This document shows positions 1 through 9,053 of a stretch of 49,545 bases of DNA, one piece after another. The translations under genes and the position numbers were made by a program. The stretch comes from Psychroserpens burtonensis DSM 12212. GTDB lineage: Bacteria; Bacteroidota; Bacteroidia; Flavobacteriales; Flavobacteriaceae. Numbering within the stretch: position 1 is the stretch's first letter; each line of letters starts with the position of its first letter. The notes under the pieces are model-generated. The model did not search any database. It saw only the letters and a list, made by a program, of their open reading frames with translations, and was not told where the DNA came from. The stretch spans positions 11,193 to 60,737 of the forward strand of contig NZ_KE384346.1 of the NCBI RefSeq assembly GCF_000425305.1, read 5' to 3'.

Positions 1-17
1 AGCCATATATTTGAGTT

Positions 18-130
18 AGTGAGCGCTCCTCTTTATTCAAAGAGGAGAACAATTCAAAACTAGTTTTGAATTAAGAGGAGTTGTTTTACAAGAGTACATC
101 CAAGTCTTAAATTCAAGCCTAGCGCTTACT
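18..130. repeat. Nested inverted repeats in the left intergenic stretch
   Basis: This gene-free stretch lies beyond the stop of the minus-strand ABC ATPase gene. Three nested symmetries are visible. Positions 26-34 and 39-47 form a perfect 9-bp stem (CTCCTCTTT/AAAGAGGAG) with a 4-nt loop. Positions 51-72 are a perfect 22-bp palindrome centred on CTAG. AGTGAGCGCT at 18-27 is complementary, with one G-T wobble, to AGCGCTTACT at 121-130, closing the whole element. A second AAGAGGAG at 73-80 can also pair with 26-33, so two folds exclude each other. No U-run makes it a classical terminator. It may be a 3'-end structure or a protein-binding site; function unknown. Confidence 0.55.
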
Positions 131-196
131 CTGTATTCTAAATTAATTGAGTGTTAGCTTATGGTAATCAGATAGATGCTTCAATTTTAATTTTAA

Positions 197-883
197 CTAA
201 TAATTTAAAGTATCTGTCTCAACTACGCCATCACGTAGTCTAATCACGCGACGTGCATGTGCAGCCACCTCTTCTTCATGCGTTACCATAATGACGGTAT
301 TTCCTGCTTTGTGGATGTCATCAAAAAGTGCCATAATTTCATCACCTGTTTTAGAATCAAGATTTCCGGTTGGTTCATCTGCCAAAATAATCGAGGGTTT
401 GTTTACTAAAGCGCGACCAATAGCAACACGCTGACGTTGCCCACCAGAGAGTTGATTTGGTTTGTGGTCCATACGATCTGAAAGACCAACATCTGTCAAG
501 ACTTGTTTGGCACGTTCGTTGCGTTCTGCTTTGGATTTTCCTGCATATACCATGGGCAGAGCCACGTTGTCTAGCGCAGTGGTTCGTGGTAAGAGGTTGA
601 AGGTTTGAAATACGAAGCCAATTTCGGTATTTCTAATTTCGGCTAAATCGTCATCACTCATTTTACTCACATCCTTACCATTGAGCACATAAGCTCCCGC
701 AGTTGGTGTGTCCAAGCAACCCAAAAGATTCATGAGCGTAGATTTACCAGAACCTGAAGGTCCCATAATAGCGACATAATCCCCTAGTTCAATATCTAAA
801 TTGATGCCCTTTAAAACGTGAACGGTTTCTTGACCCAGTTGAAAATCACGAATGATATCTCTAATTTCAATAACGTTGCTCAT
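197..883 (-). CDS. ABC transporter ATP-binding protein, MacB/LolD type
   Basis: A 228-residue ATPase that should drive a separate membrane partner (MacB/LolD/FtsX-like permease) in export or in lipoprotein or envelope maintenance. Walker [10 protein letters not shown] is at residues 41-49, the Q-loop near Q93, the signature LSGGQ at 145-149, Walker B ending in DEP at 169-171, and the H-loop histidine in VTHEE. The length and the DEPTGNLD sequence are typical of the MacB/LolD group. No permease gene is adjacent in the window, so the substrate cannot be named. The ATG at 883 gives the usual short lead-in before the first beta strand. No TAnnTTTG box is seen upstream. Confidence 0.9.
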   Translation of the reverse strand: MSNVIEIRDIIRDFQLGQETVHVLKGINLDIELGDYVAIMGPSGSGKSTLMNLLGCLDTPTAGAYVLNGKDVSKMSDDDLAEIRNTEIGFVFQTFNLLPRTTALDNVALPMVYAGKSKAERNERAKQVLTDVGLSDRMDHKPNQLSGGQRQRVAIGRALVNKPSIILADEPTGNLDSKTGDEIMALFDDIHKAGNTVIMVTHEEEVAAHARRVIRLRDGVVETDTLNY

Positions 884-998
884 AGTGTATTAGTTATAAG
901 TATTTAAAGTTAAAAAGGTCTCAATTTTGAAACACTAAATTGCCGCATCGCAAGTTACAGATTCCAATTTATAATAGGACGTTAAATCGTTCCTGATG

Positions 999-1769
999 TT
1001 ACACTCTAATCGTGAAATTTTCTTTGGCTTGTTCTTTTCTAAAAAATACAAATCCCCAAAAGAAGGTATCAATCGTTACGGTCACTTTTGGGTGTCGTTT
1101 GATCTGTTCCCAAGCATCCAGCATGTCTTTTGACCAGTGAATGTCATCAAAAATGAATACGGAGTCATTGTGCATTTTATCAAGTAATACCTCAAAATAG
1201 TGGAGTGTTGCTGCTTTATTGTGATTTCCATCAAAAAATATAAAGTCGTAGGACGCTTCTTTTAACTTCGGAAGGCTGGTCTCAAACGCACCTGTTATAA
1301 GGTTTGCATTGTCAATATCTGCTTCGGAAAGTTGCGCTGTAGTAAACTTTGAAATTGCAGGACAACCTTCAAGAGAGATAATCTTGTTTTTAGGATGGCC
1401 TAAGGCTATTGCTTGCGTTGCAATGCCTAAAGATGTGCCTAATTCTAAGGTGTGTTCTGGTTTAAAATAAGTAACAATGCGATATAATAACTGGGCGCGT
1501 TTTAAAGGCGTGCCCGAGTTTTTTGCAATCGCGCTAATGGGGCGCTCATTAGATGTAAACACTCTTGAGCCGGAACCAAAATCGCTTATTGCAATAGTGG
1601 TTTTATTGTTTAATAGTTGTGTTCTGTAGGTCTTAAGTTTTCGATAGGCTGCATGTGGTGTGCGGTCATAAAAGCATGTCGTCACTAGATCATAAACAAA
1701 GGGCGAATGCACACCATGTTGGTTGGTGGACTTCAATAAGAATTTTATGTATTGGATGATTTGAAACAC
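999..1769 (-). CDS. Class I SAM-dependent methyltransferase (O-methyltransferase-like)
   Basis: A 256-residue protein with a Rossmann-type methyltransferase core. ELGTSLGIAT near residue 112 is the SAM-binding glycine motif, SLEGCP is the acidic strand-2 end that binds the SAM ribose, and DFIFFDGNH followed by FIFDDIHW matches the Asp-rich region of the class I O-methyltransferase-like group. The first 80 residues are family-specific, with an HGVHSPFVYDLV segment. The substrate is unknown. It lies between two minus-strand ABC ATPase genes and is probably not part of the polysaccharide locus. Three head-to-tail copies of AAAGTTA lie just upstream (1774-1794). Confidence 0.8.
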   Translation of the reverse strand: MFQIIQYIKFLLKSTNQHGVHSPFVYDLVTTCFYDRTPHAAYRKLKTYRTQLLNNKTTIAISDFGSGSRVFTSNERPISAIAKNSGTPLKRAQLLYRIVTYFKPEHTLELGTSLGIATQAIALGHPKNKIISLEGCPAISKFTTAQLSEADIDNANLITGAFETSLPKLKEASYDFIFFDGNHNKAATLHYFEVLLDKMHNDSVFIFDDIHWSKDMLDAWEQIKRHPKVTVTIDTFFWGFVFFRKEQAKENFTIRV

Positions 1770-1773
1770 CTTT

Positions 1774-1794
1774 AAAGTTAAAAGTTAAAAGTTA
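1774..1794. repeat. Three tandem copies of AAAGTTA
   Basis: A 7-nt unit is repeated exactly three times just 5' of the minus-strand methyltransferase gene. It lies where that gene's promoter or leader would be, so a change in copy number could alter promoter spacing. No regulatory role can be shown. Confidence 0.6.
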
Positions 1795-1923
1795 TGAGTT
1801 TACGAGCGTAACATTCAATCGTTTTCACAAGGCCATAATAAGCAGCTCAACAATTTCAGCGTATTTAAAACCAAAATCATAGCAACAGCAATTTTTTACA
1901 ACACCTCAACACCTTAAAATTAG

Positions 1924-3792
1924 TTACAATCCAAGCCTATCTGCCAACTCAAACCAACGCGTTTCTTTTGTTTCAATAGTCGTAATGATTTTTTGAAGTT
2001 TTTGAGATAATTCGGTGATTTGATCTTGAGATAAACTGGCATCTAAGAATTTCTCTTCCATAGATTTCTTGTCGAGTTCTAACGATCGTATCTTACTTTC
2101 TAGATTTTTATATTCTTTCTGTTCGTTGTAAGTTAACTTCTCTGCTTTGTTCTGGTCTTGTTTCTTTTCCGAAGATATAGTGGTTGTTGTATCCGCTTTT
2201 TCTACAGGAGGACTAGACGCTTCATAGTCGCGAAAATCAGAATAATTACCAGGAAAATCTTGGACTTCACCATCACCTCGAAATACGAATAAGTGATCGA
2301 CAATTTTATCCATAAAATATCTATCGTGAGAAACAACAAGCAGGCATCCTGGGAAATCAAGCAAGAAGTCTTCAAGAATATTTAAGGTGACAATATCTAA
2401 ATCATTGGTGGGCTCATCGAGGATTAAGAAATTAGGATTCTGAATCAAAACCGTACATAGGTACAATCGTTTTTGTTCACCACCACTTAATTTTTCTACA
2501 AAATCATGCTGTTTTTTTCCATCGAAAAGAAAACGCTCTAACAGTTGTTTTGCACTAATTTGACGTCCTTTTGTTAATGGGATAAATTCCCCAAATTCTT
2601 TGATGACGTCAATGACTTTTTGTCCTTGTTTGACTTTGATACCCCCTTGAGTATAATACCCAAATTTTACGGTTTCTCCTATAATGATTTTTCCAGCATC
2701 GGGCGCCAGACTATCGGTCAACATATTTAAGAACGTAGATTTCCCGGTACCATTTTTACCAATAATACCGATGCGTTCACCACGTTTAAATACATATTCA
2801 AAGTCCTCTAGTATGACGAGGTCGTCAAATGATTTTGACACTTTATGAAATTCAACAATCTTACTTCCTAAGCGCTCCATATTGATTTCTAATTCAATAT
2901 TATGGTCACTTCTGCGCAGGTGTGCACGTTTTTTGATATCTGAGAAATCATCGATACGCGACTTCGATTTTGTCGTTCTTGCTTTGGGTTGGCGACGCAT
3001 CCATTCGAGCTCTTTTTTGAAGAGTTGTTTGGCTTTACCAGTTTCGATTTGCTCTTGGGCAACACGTGTTTCTTTGTTTTCTAGATAGTAGGTGTAATTT
3101 CCTTTATAGGTATACATCTTCCCATGATCTAACTCTATGATTTCATTACAAACACGTTCTAGGAAGTAACGGTCGTGAGTGACCATAAATAAGGTAAACT
3201 GTGCTTTTGCAAAATATTGCTCTAGCCATTCTATCATTTCTAAATCCAAATGGTTGGTAGGCTCATCGAGCACCAATAAATCTGGATTGCTAATTAAGGC
3301 TTGTGCTAAGGCGAGACGTTTTATTTGTCCGCCAGACATCGTACTAATTTTTTGATCTAAATTAACGAGATTAAGTTTGGATAAAATTTGTTTAAATTGG
3401 AGTTCAAATTCCCAAGCGTTATGGATTTCCATTTGCTCAAAAGCTTTTTGGTAGGCTTCTGCATCTTCTGGATTTTGTAGTGCTTTATCGTAATTCTCGA
3501 TGATTTTGAGTTGTGGAGATTCAGAATTAAAAATCGTATCGTTAATCGTTAATTTTGGATCAAACTGAGGGTCTTGTGATAAAAAGGAGACCCGTAAACC
3601 GTTTCGCATGACAACTTGACCAGTGTCTGGAACGTCTGCACCAGACAATATGTTTAGGATGGAGGTTTTTCCGCTTCCATTTTTAGCTACAAAAGCTATT
3701 TTATCATCTTTATGGATGCTAAAGGAGAGGTCTGAGAAGAGCTCTAATTCGCCATAAGATTTTGATATATTTTCTACCGTTATATAGTTCAA
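1924..3792 (-). CDS. ABC-F family ATPase (Uup/EttA-like)
   Basis: A soluble ATPase with two ABC domains in one chain and no membrane segments. ABC-F proteins act at the ribosome (translation factors or antibiotic-target protection), and Uup-type members are linked to DNA-repair phenotypes. Domain 1 has Walker A AKNGSGKTS, signature MSGGQ and Walker B ending LDEPTNHLD; domain 2 has GKNGTGKST, LSGGE and LDEPTNDLD. A linker with basic helices lies between them, and a coiled-coil C-terminus of about 80 residues (KxxE-rich) follows, as in Uup. I chose the TTG at 3792 as start because it gives the family N-terminus MNYITVENIS. A longer frame to an ATG at 3885 would run through an 11-base homopolymer and over the opposite promoter. 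This gives 622 residues. Confidence 0.88.
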   Translation of the reverse strand: MNYITVENISKSYGELELFSDLSFSIHKDDKIAFVAKNGSGKTSILNILSGADVPDTGQVVMRNGLRVSFLSQDPQFDPKLTINDTIFNSESPQLKIIENYDKALQNPEDAEAYQKAFEQMEIHNAWEFELQFKQILSKLNLVNLDQKISTMSGGQIKRLALAQALISNPDLLVLDEPTNHLDLEMIEWLEQYFAKAQFTLFMVTHDRYFLERVCNEIIELDHGKMYTYKGNYTYYLENKETRVAQEQIETGKAKQLFKKELEWMRRQPKARTTKSKSRIDDFSDIKKRAHLRRSDHNIELEINMERLGSKIVEFHKVSKSFDDLVILEDFEYVFKRGERIGIIGKNGTGKSTFLNMLTDSLAPDAGKIIIGETVKFGYYTQGGIKVKQGQKVIDVIKEFGEFIPLTKGRQISAKQLLERFLFDGKKQHDFVEKLSGGEQKRLYLCTVLIQNPNFLILDEPTNDLDIVTLNILEDFLLDFPGCLLVVSHDRYFMDKIVDHLFVFRGDGEVQDFPGNYSDFRDYEASSPPVEKADTTTTISSEKKQDQNKAEKLTYNEQKEYKNLESKIRSLELDKKSMEEKFLDASLSQDQITELSQKLQKIITTIETKETRWFELADRLGL

Positions 3793-3844
3793 AGTTTTTT
3801 TTTTTACAAAGAAAGTGATATTAGTCAAAAAAACGAGTAATTGT

Positions 3845-3874
3845 TTTGATATTAATAGTGATGAGGTATATTTG
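3845..3874 (+). promoter_or_regulatory. Bacteroidota-type promoter for the polysaccharide operon
   Basis: TTTG at 3845-3848, an 18-nt gap, then TATATTTG at 3867-3874. This is a full match to the Bacteroidota sigma-ABfr pattern TTTG-N17-23-TAnnTTTG. It ends 22 nt before the wza ATG, leaving a very short leader, and lies between the divergent ABC-F gene and wza. Confidence 0.75.
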
Positions 3875-3896
3875 TGAAGCAACAAGCACTATTAAA

Positions 3897-4688
3897 ATGA
3901 ATAAATTATTATTGCTTACAGGAGTCTTACTGTGTGTCTTATCAACCTCTTGTATTCCACATAAAGATATTGTTTATCTTCAAAATAAAAATACAGCGAC
4001 CGATTCGACTCAGGTCATGGTAGAACAACAAAAACCCTATCGTGTTCAAATTAATGATATTTTGAATGTACGCGTGAAGGCTTTAGACCAGGAGTCTGTG
4101 GGTATTTTAAATCCAGCAGGAGAAGAGAATTTATCTGCAAGTGGCGCTGAGCGCGCCTATTTTGATGGCTTTACTATTGATGTGCATGGTAATATTAGAA
4201 TCCCTACGCTGGGTAAGATTAATGTGCTCGGGTACACTACCGAAGAGATTGAACAGTTGATTGAACAGCAGCTTTTAGACGAGCAGTTTAAAGCTACAGC
4301 CAATATTTTTGTCACGGTTAAATTAGCGGGTTTGAGTTATACGGCCAGTGGAGAGGTTGGATCTCCTGGGACACAAATCATTTTTAAAGACCGGGTTACT
4401 ATTTTTGAAGCGGTTGCTAACGCAGGCGAAATACCATTAACAGGAAACAAAAAAGAAGTTCAAATTATAAGGCAATATCCGCAAGGTCAGCAAATACATG
4501 TGTTAGATTTAACAGATATTGAGGTATTGAATTCTCCTTATTATTACATCCAACCCAATGACATTATCTATGTAAAGCCTGTGAAACAGAAAACTTGGGG
4601 AGTAGGCGTAAATGGAAGAGAAAGTTTACAAACAATCATCACGGTGTTAGGGCTTATCACCACAACCATCTTATTAATAAATAGGTAA
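3897..4688 (+). CDS. Wza-like polysaccharide export lipoprotein
   Basis: A 263-residue outer-membrane-associated lipoprotein of the polysaccharide biosynthesis/export (Poly_export/SLBB) family, expected to form or feed the outer-membrane channel for capsule or EPS. The N-terminus MNKLLLLTGVLLC plus LSTSC puts the lipidated cysteine at residue 19. The export domain follows (PYRVQINDILNVRVKAL, then IDVHGNIRIPTLGKINVLGYT) and then an SLBB-like segment. The last 20 residues are a hydrophobic helix. An upstream ATG in frame at 3846 is rejected: it would bury the signal peptide and start before the promoter's -7 box. First gene of the operon; wzc begins 3 nt after its stop. Confidence 0.92.
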   Translation: MNKLLLLTGVLLCVLSTSCIPHKDIVYLQNKNTATDSTQVMVEQQKPYRVQINDILNVRVKALDQESVGILNPAGEENLSASGAERAYFDGFTIDVHGNIRIPTLGKINVLGYTTEEIEQLIEQQLLDEQFKATANIFVTVKLAGLSYTASGEVGSPGTQIIFKDRVTIFEAVANAGEIPLTGNKKEVQIIRQYPQGQQIHVLDLTDIEVLNSPYYYIQPNDIIYVKPVKQKTWGVGVNGRESLQTIITVLGLITTTILLINR

Positions 4689-4691
4689 TTT

Positions 4692-7169
4692 ATGGCTTAT
4701 AATGAAGAACATGACGCAGATGGTTCAGAAACGGGAAGAGTCAGTTTTGATTTTAGAGGGTATTTATTTAAAATTCTAAACCTTTGGAAATTTGTTTTAC
4801 TATCTATAGTATTCTCGCTTGCCGTCGCTTATTATATTAATGTGCGCAAGCAAAATGTCTACAAACTAGATTCGTTGATCTCTGTAGAGAGTGAGCAAAA
4901 CCCTTTTTTCACGGCCAATACGAGCATCTCTTTTAATTGGGGAGGCGTGTCTGGTAAGGTGGGTAAGATCATTACTGCGATTAGAACACGAACGCACAAT
5001 GAGAAAGTCGTCGATTCTCTCCAATCTTATATGGAGTATTTAGTGGAAGGTACATATAGAAAGGAAGACATCTATAAAAATGCCCCCTTTGATTTTAGAC
5101 TTGATAAGTCTAAACCTCAGGTCTTAGGTTATCCTATAGGGATTCGGATTTTAAATGCAACTGAATTTGAAGTGTTTACTGAGTTTGAAGGCGATCGACG
5201 AGCGGCGCAAACCTATGCTAATCAAACGGTGAAACAAGTTACTGTCGCTACTGGCGTTTTTAAAAAGACCTTCAAAAGTGGAGCACTTATTGAGCTTCCT
5301 TTTCTTAATGGTCGCTTAGTCTTTAAACCTGCAGCCACTCTCAAGCCACAGTCGGAATACTATATTAACTTTTTAAATTTTGATGCCATAGTTAATCGGT
5401 ATCAAAATTCTATTATAATAGGCCCAGCGCCTCAAGCGGCGTCCTCAATATTGCGGTTGCAACTCGCAGGAACTAACAAAGCTAAAATCGTAGCTTACTT
5501 AAATGCGACCTCAGCCATATTGAGTCGGTCTGAGTTAGAACGCAAAAATTTATATGCCACAAATACCATCAAGTTTATTGATTCTAGTCTTGCAGCGGTC
5601 AATACGAATCTTAAAGATTTTTCAGATGAAATGAATGCCTTTAGAAGAGAAAATAAGGTGTTTGATGTTTCCGAAGAAATTATTCAAATTTCAGAACAAT
5701 TGCGAGGCTATGATGTCACCAAGGAGCAAGAGAACGCTAAATTATCGTATTTAGATAATTTAGAAAACTACCTCAATACAAAAACAAATTATACAGAGAT
5801 TGCGGCACCAACATCGGTAGGTATTCAAGAAGGTAATATTTTATCCAGTGTTTCAAAAATCGTCACCTTAGCAGCAGAGCGTCAAAATTTAGAGTACACC
5901 ACAAAAGAAGGCTCTGGTTTATTTAAAGAGTTAGACCGACGTATTGATGCCGAAAAAAATGTGCTTTTAGAAACCATAAGTGCCACAACAAAGACGATTG
6001 GGATCCAGTTGACCACCATCAGTAGAAATATTGCCAATTTAGAAGCAAAACTCAGTGGTTTGCCAGAAGACCAACAAGAGTATCTCAAAATTCAACGCAA
6101 GTTAGACATCAGTCAAGAAGCCTATGATATTTATATGGTAAAACGCAGTGAGGCAGCCATTGTCAAAGCTGCCAATATATCAGATATCAACGTGATCGAT
6201 GAAGCCAAGGATATTGGAGGTGGTCGCATTGGGCCTAATAAGTCCCTTAATTATATGATGGCTTTGATGTTGGGCTTTTTTATACCCATGTTCTTGATTT
6301 TTGCTTTGTTTTTGTTAGATAATACCATTCATGGGTCTGATGAAGTGGAGCAATTGTCTAAGATTCCTATTTTAGGACTCATTGGTAAATACAATTACAA
6401 GAATAATTTAGTTGTTTTTGAAAAGCCTAAGTCTGCCGTGGCAGAGTCTTTTAGATCCATCCGTTCCAGTCTTCAGTTTTTATATAAAAGGCAAGCTAAA
6501 CCCGGAGGTAAGACGCTAATGATCACGTCTTCGGTAAGTGGAGAAGGAAAAACCTTTTGTTCTATAAACATGGCAACGGTCTATGCCTTATCCGGTAAAA
6601 AGACCATACTCTTGGGTTTAGATTTGCGAAAACCAAAAATATTTGGGGATTTTAACATTACTAATAATAAAGGTATTGTCAATTATTTAATTGGAGAATC
6701 CACCTTTGATGAGGTGAAGTATAGCTCCCATATTGATAATTTAGATGTGGTATCCTCTGGCCCTGTGCCTCCCAATCCTTCAGAATTATTGATGAGCGAT
6801 CAGTTGCATATGTTGATCGCGCAGTTGCGGCAGGATTATGATATGATTGTCTTAGATACACCGCCTTTAGGTTTGGTGACAGATGCACTCGAGCTTACCC
6901 AATATGCAGATGCGACCATTTTTATTGTACGTTTAGATTATACTAAAAAGGGAATGTTAGCCTTGATTAACGCCAAACACAGAGCAGGAGAAGTGAAGAA
7001 CATCAGTTTTGTAATGAATTTCTATAAACACAAAACCAATCATAACTATGGTTATGGCTATGGATACGGCTATGGCTATGGCTATGGCGTTTATGGTAAT
7101 GCCTACCATGAGCAAGATGGTGGTAAAACAGTTTGGGCACGTTTTAAGAGACTTCTTAAAAGACTATAA
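4692..7169 (+). CDS. Wzc-like polysaccharide co-polymerase / tyrosine autokinase
   Basis: An 825-residue inner-membrane BY-kinase that controls chain length and export through cycles of tyrosine autophosphorylation. It has an N-terminal Wzz domain with a first membrane helix at about residues 31-50, a long periplasmic part with coiled-coil character (about 280-490), a second helix at about 519-541, and a cytoplasmic kinase. Walker A contains GEGKT (617-621, K620), Walker A' has D644 in LLGLDLRKP, and Walker B is DMIVLD (717-722). The C-terminal tyrosine cluster is extreme: seven consecutive Tyr-Gly pairs from Y786, then VYGNAY. The cluster is coded by near-identical TATGGN hexamers. A small priming transferase gene follows directly. 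Confidence 0.93.
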   Translation: MAYNEEHDADGSETGRVSFDFRGYLFKILNLWKFVLLSIVFSLAVAYYINVRKQNVYKLDSLISVESEQNPFFTANTSISFNWGGVSGKVGKIITAIRTRTHNEKVVDSLQSYMEYLVEGTYRKEDIYKNAPFDFRLDKSKPQVLGYPIGIRILNATEFEVFTEFEGDRRAAQTYANQTVKQVTVATGVFKKTFKSGALIELPFLNGRLVFKPAATLKPQSEYYINFLNFDAIVNRYQNSIIIGPAPQAASSILRLQLAGTNKAKIVAYLNATSAILSRSELERKNLYATNTIKFIDSSLAAVNTNLKDFSDEMNAFRRENKVFDVSEEIIQISEQLRGYDVTKEQENAKLSYLDNLENYLNTKTNYTEIAAPTSVGIQEGNILSSVSKIVTLAAERQNLEYTTKEGSGLFKELDRRIDAEKNVLLETISATTKTIGIQLTTISRNIANLEAKLSGLPEDQQEYLKIQRKLDISQEAYDIYMVKRSEAAIVKAANISDINVIDEAKDIGGGRIGPNKSLNYMMALMLGFFIPMFLIFALFLLDNTIHGSDEVEQLSKIPILGLIGKYNYKNNLVVFEKPKSAVAESFRSIRSSLQFLYKRQAKPGGKTLMITSSVSGEGKTFCSINMATVYALSGKKTILLGLDLRKPKIFGDFNITNNKGIVNYLIGESTFDEVKYSSHIDNLDVVSSGPVPPNPSELLMSDQLHMLIAQLRQDYDMIVLDTPPLGLVTDALELTQYADATIFIVRLDYTKKGMLALINAKHRAGEVKNISFVMNFYKHKTNHNYGYGYGYGYGYGYGVYGNAYHEQDGGKTVWARFKRLLKRL
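7047..7088 (+). repeat. Hexanucleotide repeat coding (Tyr-Gly)7 in wzc
   Basis: Seven units of the type TATGGN (one is TACGGC) sit head to tail in the wzc tail and code seven Tyr-Gly pairs, the presumed autophosphorylation sites. Slippage by one unit would add or remove one tyrosine without breaking the frame. The units are not all identical, which lowers the expected slippage rate. Confidence 0.8.
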
Positions 7170-7170
7170 G

Positions 7171-7758
7171 GTGATCACGAACTCCCAGCTGGTGCTTAAA
7201 AGAGGTTTTGACGTGGTGTTGAGTTGCTTGGTGTTGCCTGTGGTGCTCTTTCCCATTCTCGTTCTTGTGCTGGTAGCCAGCATCGATACCCAGCAGTTTG
7301 GACTCTTTTCTCAAGACAGGATTGGACAATATGGTCAAGTTTTTAAAATATTTAAACTGAGAACACTTAAAGCAGGAACGCATCAATTAGGACACCTTAA
7401 GGTAAGTGCGACGCGATTAGGACAATTTCTAAGAGTCTCTAAAATAGATGAACTCCCTCAGCTTTTTAATGTGCTTATCGGGAACATGAGCTTTGTTGGG
7501 CCACGACCAGATGTGAAAGGTTTTGCAGACCAGTTGCAAGGAGAAGATAGGATGATTTTAAAGGTTAAGCCAGGAATTACTGGGCCAGCAACATTGAAAT
7601 ATAAAAACGAAGAAGCTTTATTGTCGCAACAGGCAGATCCAGAAACATACAACAGAACGATTATTTGGGTTGATAAGATTGAAATCAATAAAAAGTATGT
7701 TCAAAATTGGAGTTTTTCTTTAGATTTGTATTTTATTACTAAATCTATACGGAACTGA
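7171..7758 (+). CDS. Small priming sugar-phosphate transferase (PglC/WcaJ-C type)
   Basis: A polyprenyl-phosphate sugar-1-phosphate transferase of the bacterial sugar transferase family. It moves a sugar phosphate from UDP-sugar to undecaprenyl phosphate and so starts the repeat unit at the inner membrane. It has one N-terminal membrane helix after KRGFD, then QDRIGQYG, FKLRTLK, SKIDELPQLFNVL, MSFVGPRPD and KPGITGPA, the conserved core in the usual order. I chose the GTG at 7171, 1 nt after the wzc stop, because it gives the family's normal 195-residue length and short lead. ATG codons at 7108 and 7117 inside wzc are alternatives. It lacks the N-terminal half found in the second priming enzyme at 42538-43932. 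Confidence 0.88.
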   Translation: MITNSQLVLKRGFDVVLSCLVLPVVLFPILVLVLVASIDTQQFGLFSQDRIGQYGQVFKIFKLRTLKAGTHQLGHLKVSATRLGQFLRVSKIDELPQLFNVLIGNMSFVGPRPDVKGFADQLQGEDRMILKVKPGITGPATLKYKNEEALLSQQADPETYNRTIIWVDKIEINKKYVQNWSFSLDLYFITKSIRN

Positions 7759-7760
7759 AC

Positions 7761-9053
7761 ATGAATACCAGTAAAAAAATAACCATCCTAGGTTTAGGAT
7801 ATGTAGGATTGCCATTAGCGGTAGAGTTTGCTAAAAAATATAGGGTCATTGGATTTGATATCAATGAAAAACGCATCGATGAGCTTAATAATGGTATCGA
7901 TAAAACCTTAGAAGTTGAAGACGATCATTTAAAGTCGGTGTTGACCACAGATCCAAATGCTAAAACGGGATTGTTCATCACTAAGGACACAAGCCATATC
8001 GCAGATTCTAATATTTATATTGTTACAGTGCCAACACCAACAGATGCCCTTAAAAGACCTGTCTTTACACCCTTAATTAAAGCGAGTGAAAGTGTTGGGA
8101 AAGTGCTTAAAAAAGGAGATATTGTCATCTATGAATCGACAGTCTATCCTGGTGCTACTGAAGATATTTGTGTGCCTATTTTGGCAGAGCTTTCGGGATT
8201 GACATTCAACGATGATTTCTTTGCAGGCTATTCTCCAGAACGTATCAATCCCGGCGATAAAACACATACCGTCACTAAAATATTGAAAGTGACCTCAGGG
8301 TCTACTCCTGAGATTGCCAAAGTAGTTGATGATTTGTATAAATCAATTATCACTGCAGGAACACACTCGGCACCATCAATTAAGGTGGCTGAGGCCGCAA
8401 AAGTTATTGAGAACTCACAACGCGATATTAACATTGCGTTTGTCAATGAATTATCAAAGATCTTTAGACTGTTAGATATCGATACAAAAGCAGTATTGGA
8501 AGCCGCAGGGACTAAATGGAACTTCATCAACTTTTCTCCAGGATTAGTGGGCGGACATTGTATTGGTGTGGATCCTTATTATTTAGCTCAAAAAGCCATA
8601 GAATCTGGGTATAACCCAGAAATCATATTGGCAGGTCGCAAGATGAATGATAGTATGGGAAGTTACGTGGCACAAGAAACAGTAAAGATGATGATTAAAA
8701 AAGGCGCTAGAATTAAAGATTCTAATGTGCTTGTTTTAGGAATTACATTTAAAGAAAACTGTCCAGATATTAGAAATTCAAGAGTTATTGATATCATTGA
8801 AGAGTTTGAATCTTATAATATTAATGTGGATGTTTTTGATCCATGGGCATCCAAAGAAGAGGTCACTCATGAATATGGTTTTGACTTATTAGATAGCGCC
8901 TCTCAATTAAAAACAGATTATGATGCTATTGTATTAGCGGTATCACACAACGAATTTTTAAAAATAGATTTACAAAAATTGAAATCAGACATAGGTGTTA
9001 TTTTTGATGTAAAATCATTATTGCCAAAAGACACCGTAGACGCGAGATTATAA
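7761..9053 (+). CDS. UDP-N-acetyl-hexosamine 6-dehydrogenase, TviB/WbpO type
   Basis: An NAD-dependent nucleotide-sugar dehydrogenase of 430 residues that oxidises C6 of UDP-GlcNAc (TviB) or UDP-GalNAc (WbpO) to the uronic acid in two steps. The Rossmann motif GLGYVG is at residues 11-16. YSPERINPGD and the KVIENSQRD helix are conserved, and the catalytic cysteine is C267 in GGHCIGVDPYY. The C-terminal UDP-binding domain carries FKENCPDIRNSR. As I remember the Vi-antigen TviB sequence, the match runs along the whole length. The stop overlaps the next start (TAATG), so it is translationally coupled to the TviC-like epimerase. Confidence 0.9.
   Translation: MNTSKKITILGLGYVGLPLAVEFAKKYRVIGFDINEKRIDELNNGIDKTLEVEDDHLKSVLTTDPNAKTGLFITKDTSHIADSNIYIVTVPTPTDALKRPVFTPLIKASESVGKVLKKGDIVIYESTVYPGATEDICVPILAELSGLTFNDDFFAGYSPERINPGDKTHTVTKILKVTSGSTPEIAKVVDDLYKSIITAGTHSAPSIKVAEAAKVIENSQRDINIAFVNELSKIFRLLDIDTKAVLEAAGTKWNFINFSPGLVGGHCIGVDPYYLAQKAIESGYNPEIILAGRKMNDSMGSYVAQETVKMMIKKGARIKDSNVLVLGITFKENCPDIRNSRVIDIIEEFESYNINVDVFDPWASKEEVTHEYGFDLLDSASQLKTDYDAIVLAVSHNEFLKIDLQKLKSDIGVIFDVKSLLPKDTVDARL

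Noticed and set aside
3793-3885. N-terminal extension of the ABC-F ATPase to an ATG at 3885
   Set aside because: It crosses an 11-base homopolymer and covers the wza promoter. Family members begin at the MNYITVENIS equivalent.
7048-7170. An ATG-initiated extension of the small priming transferase through the wzc repeat (reading MVMAMDTAMAMAMA)
   Set aside because: It is the shadow of the Tyr-Gly repeat in another frame. The GTG at 7171 gives the normal family length.
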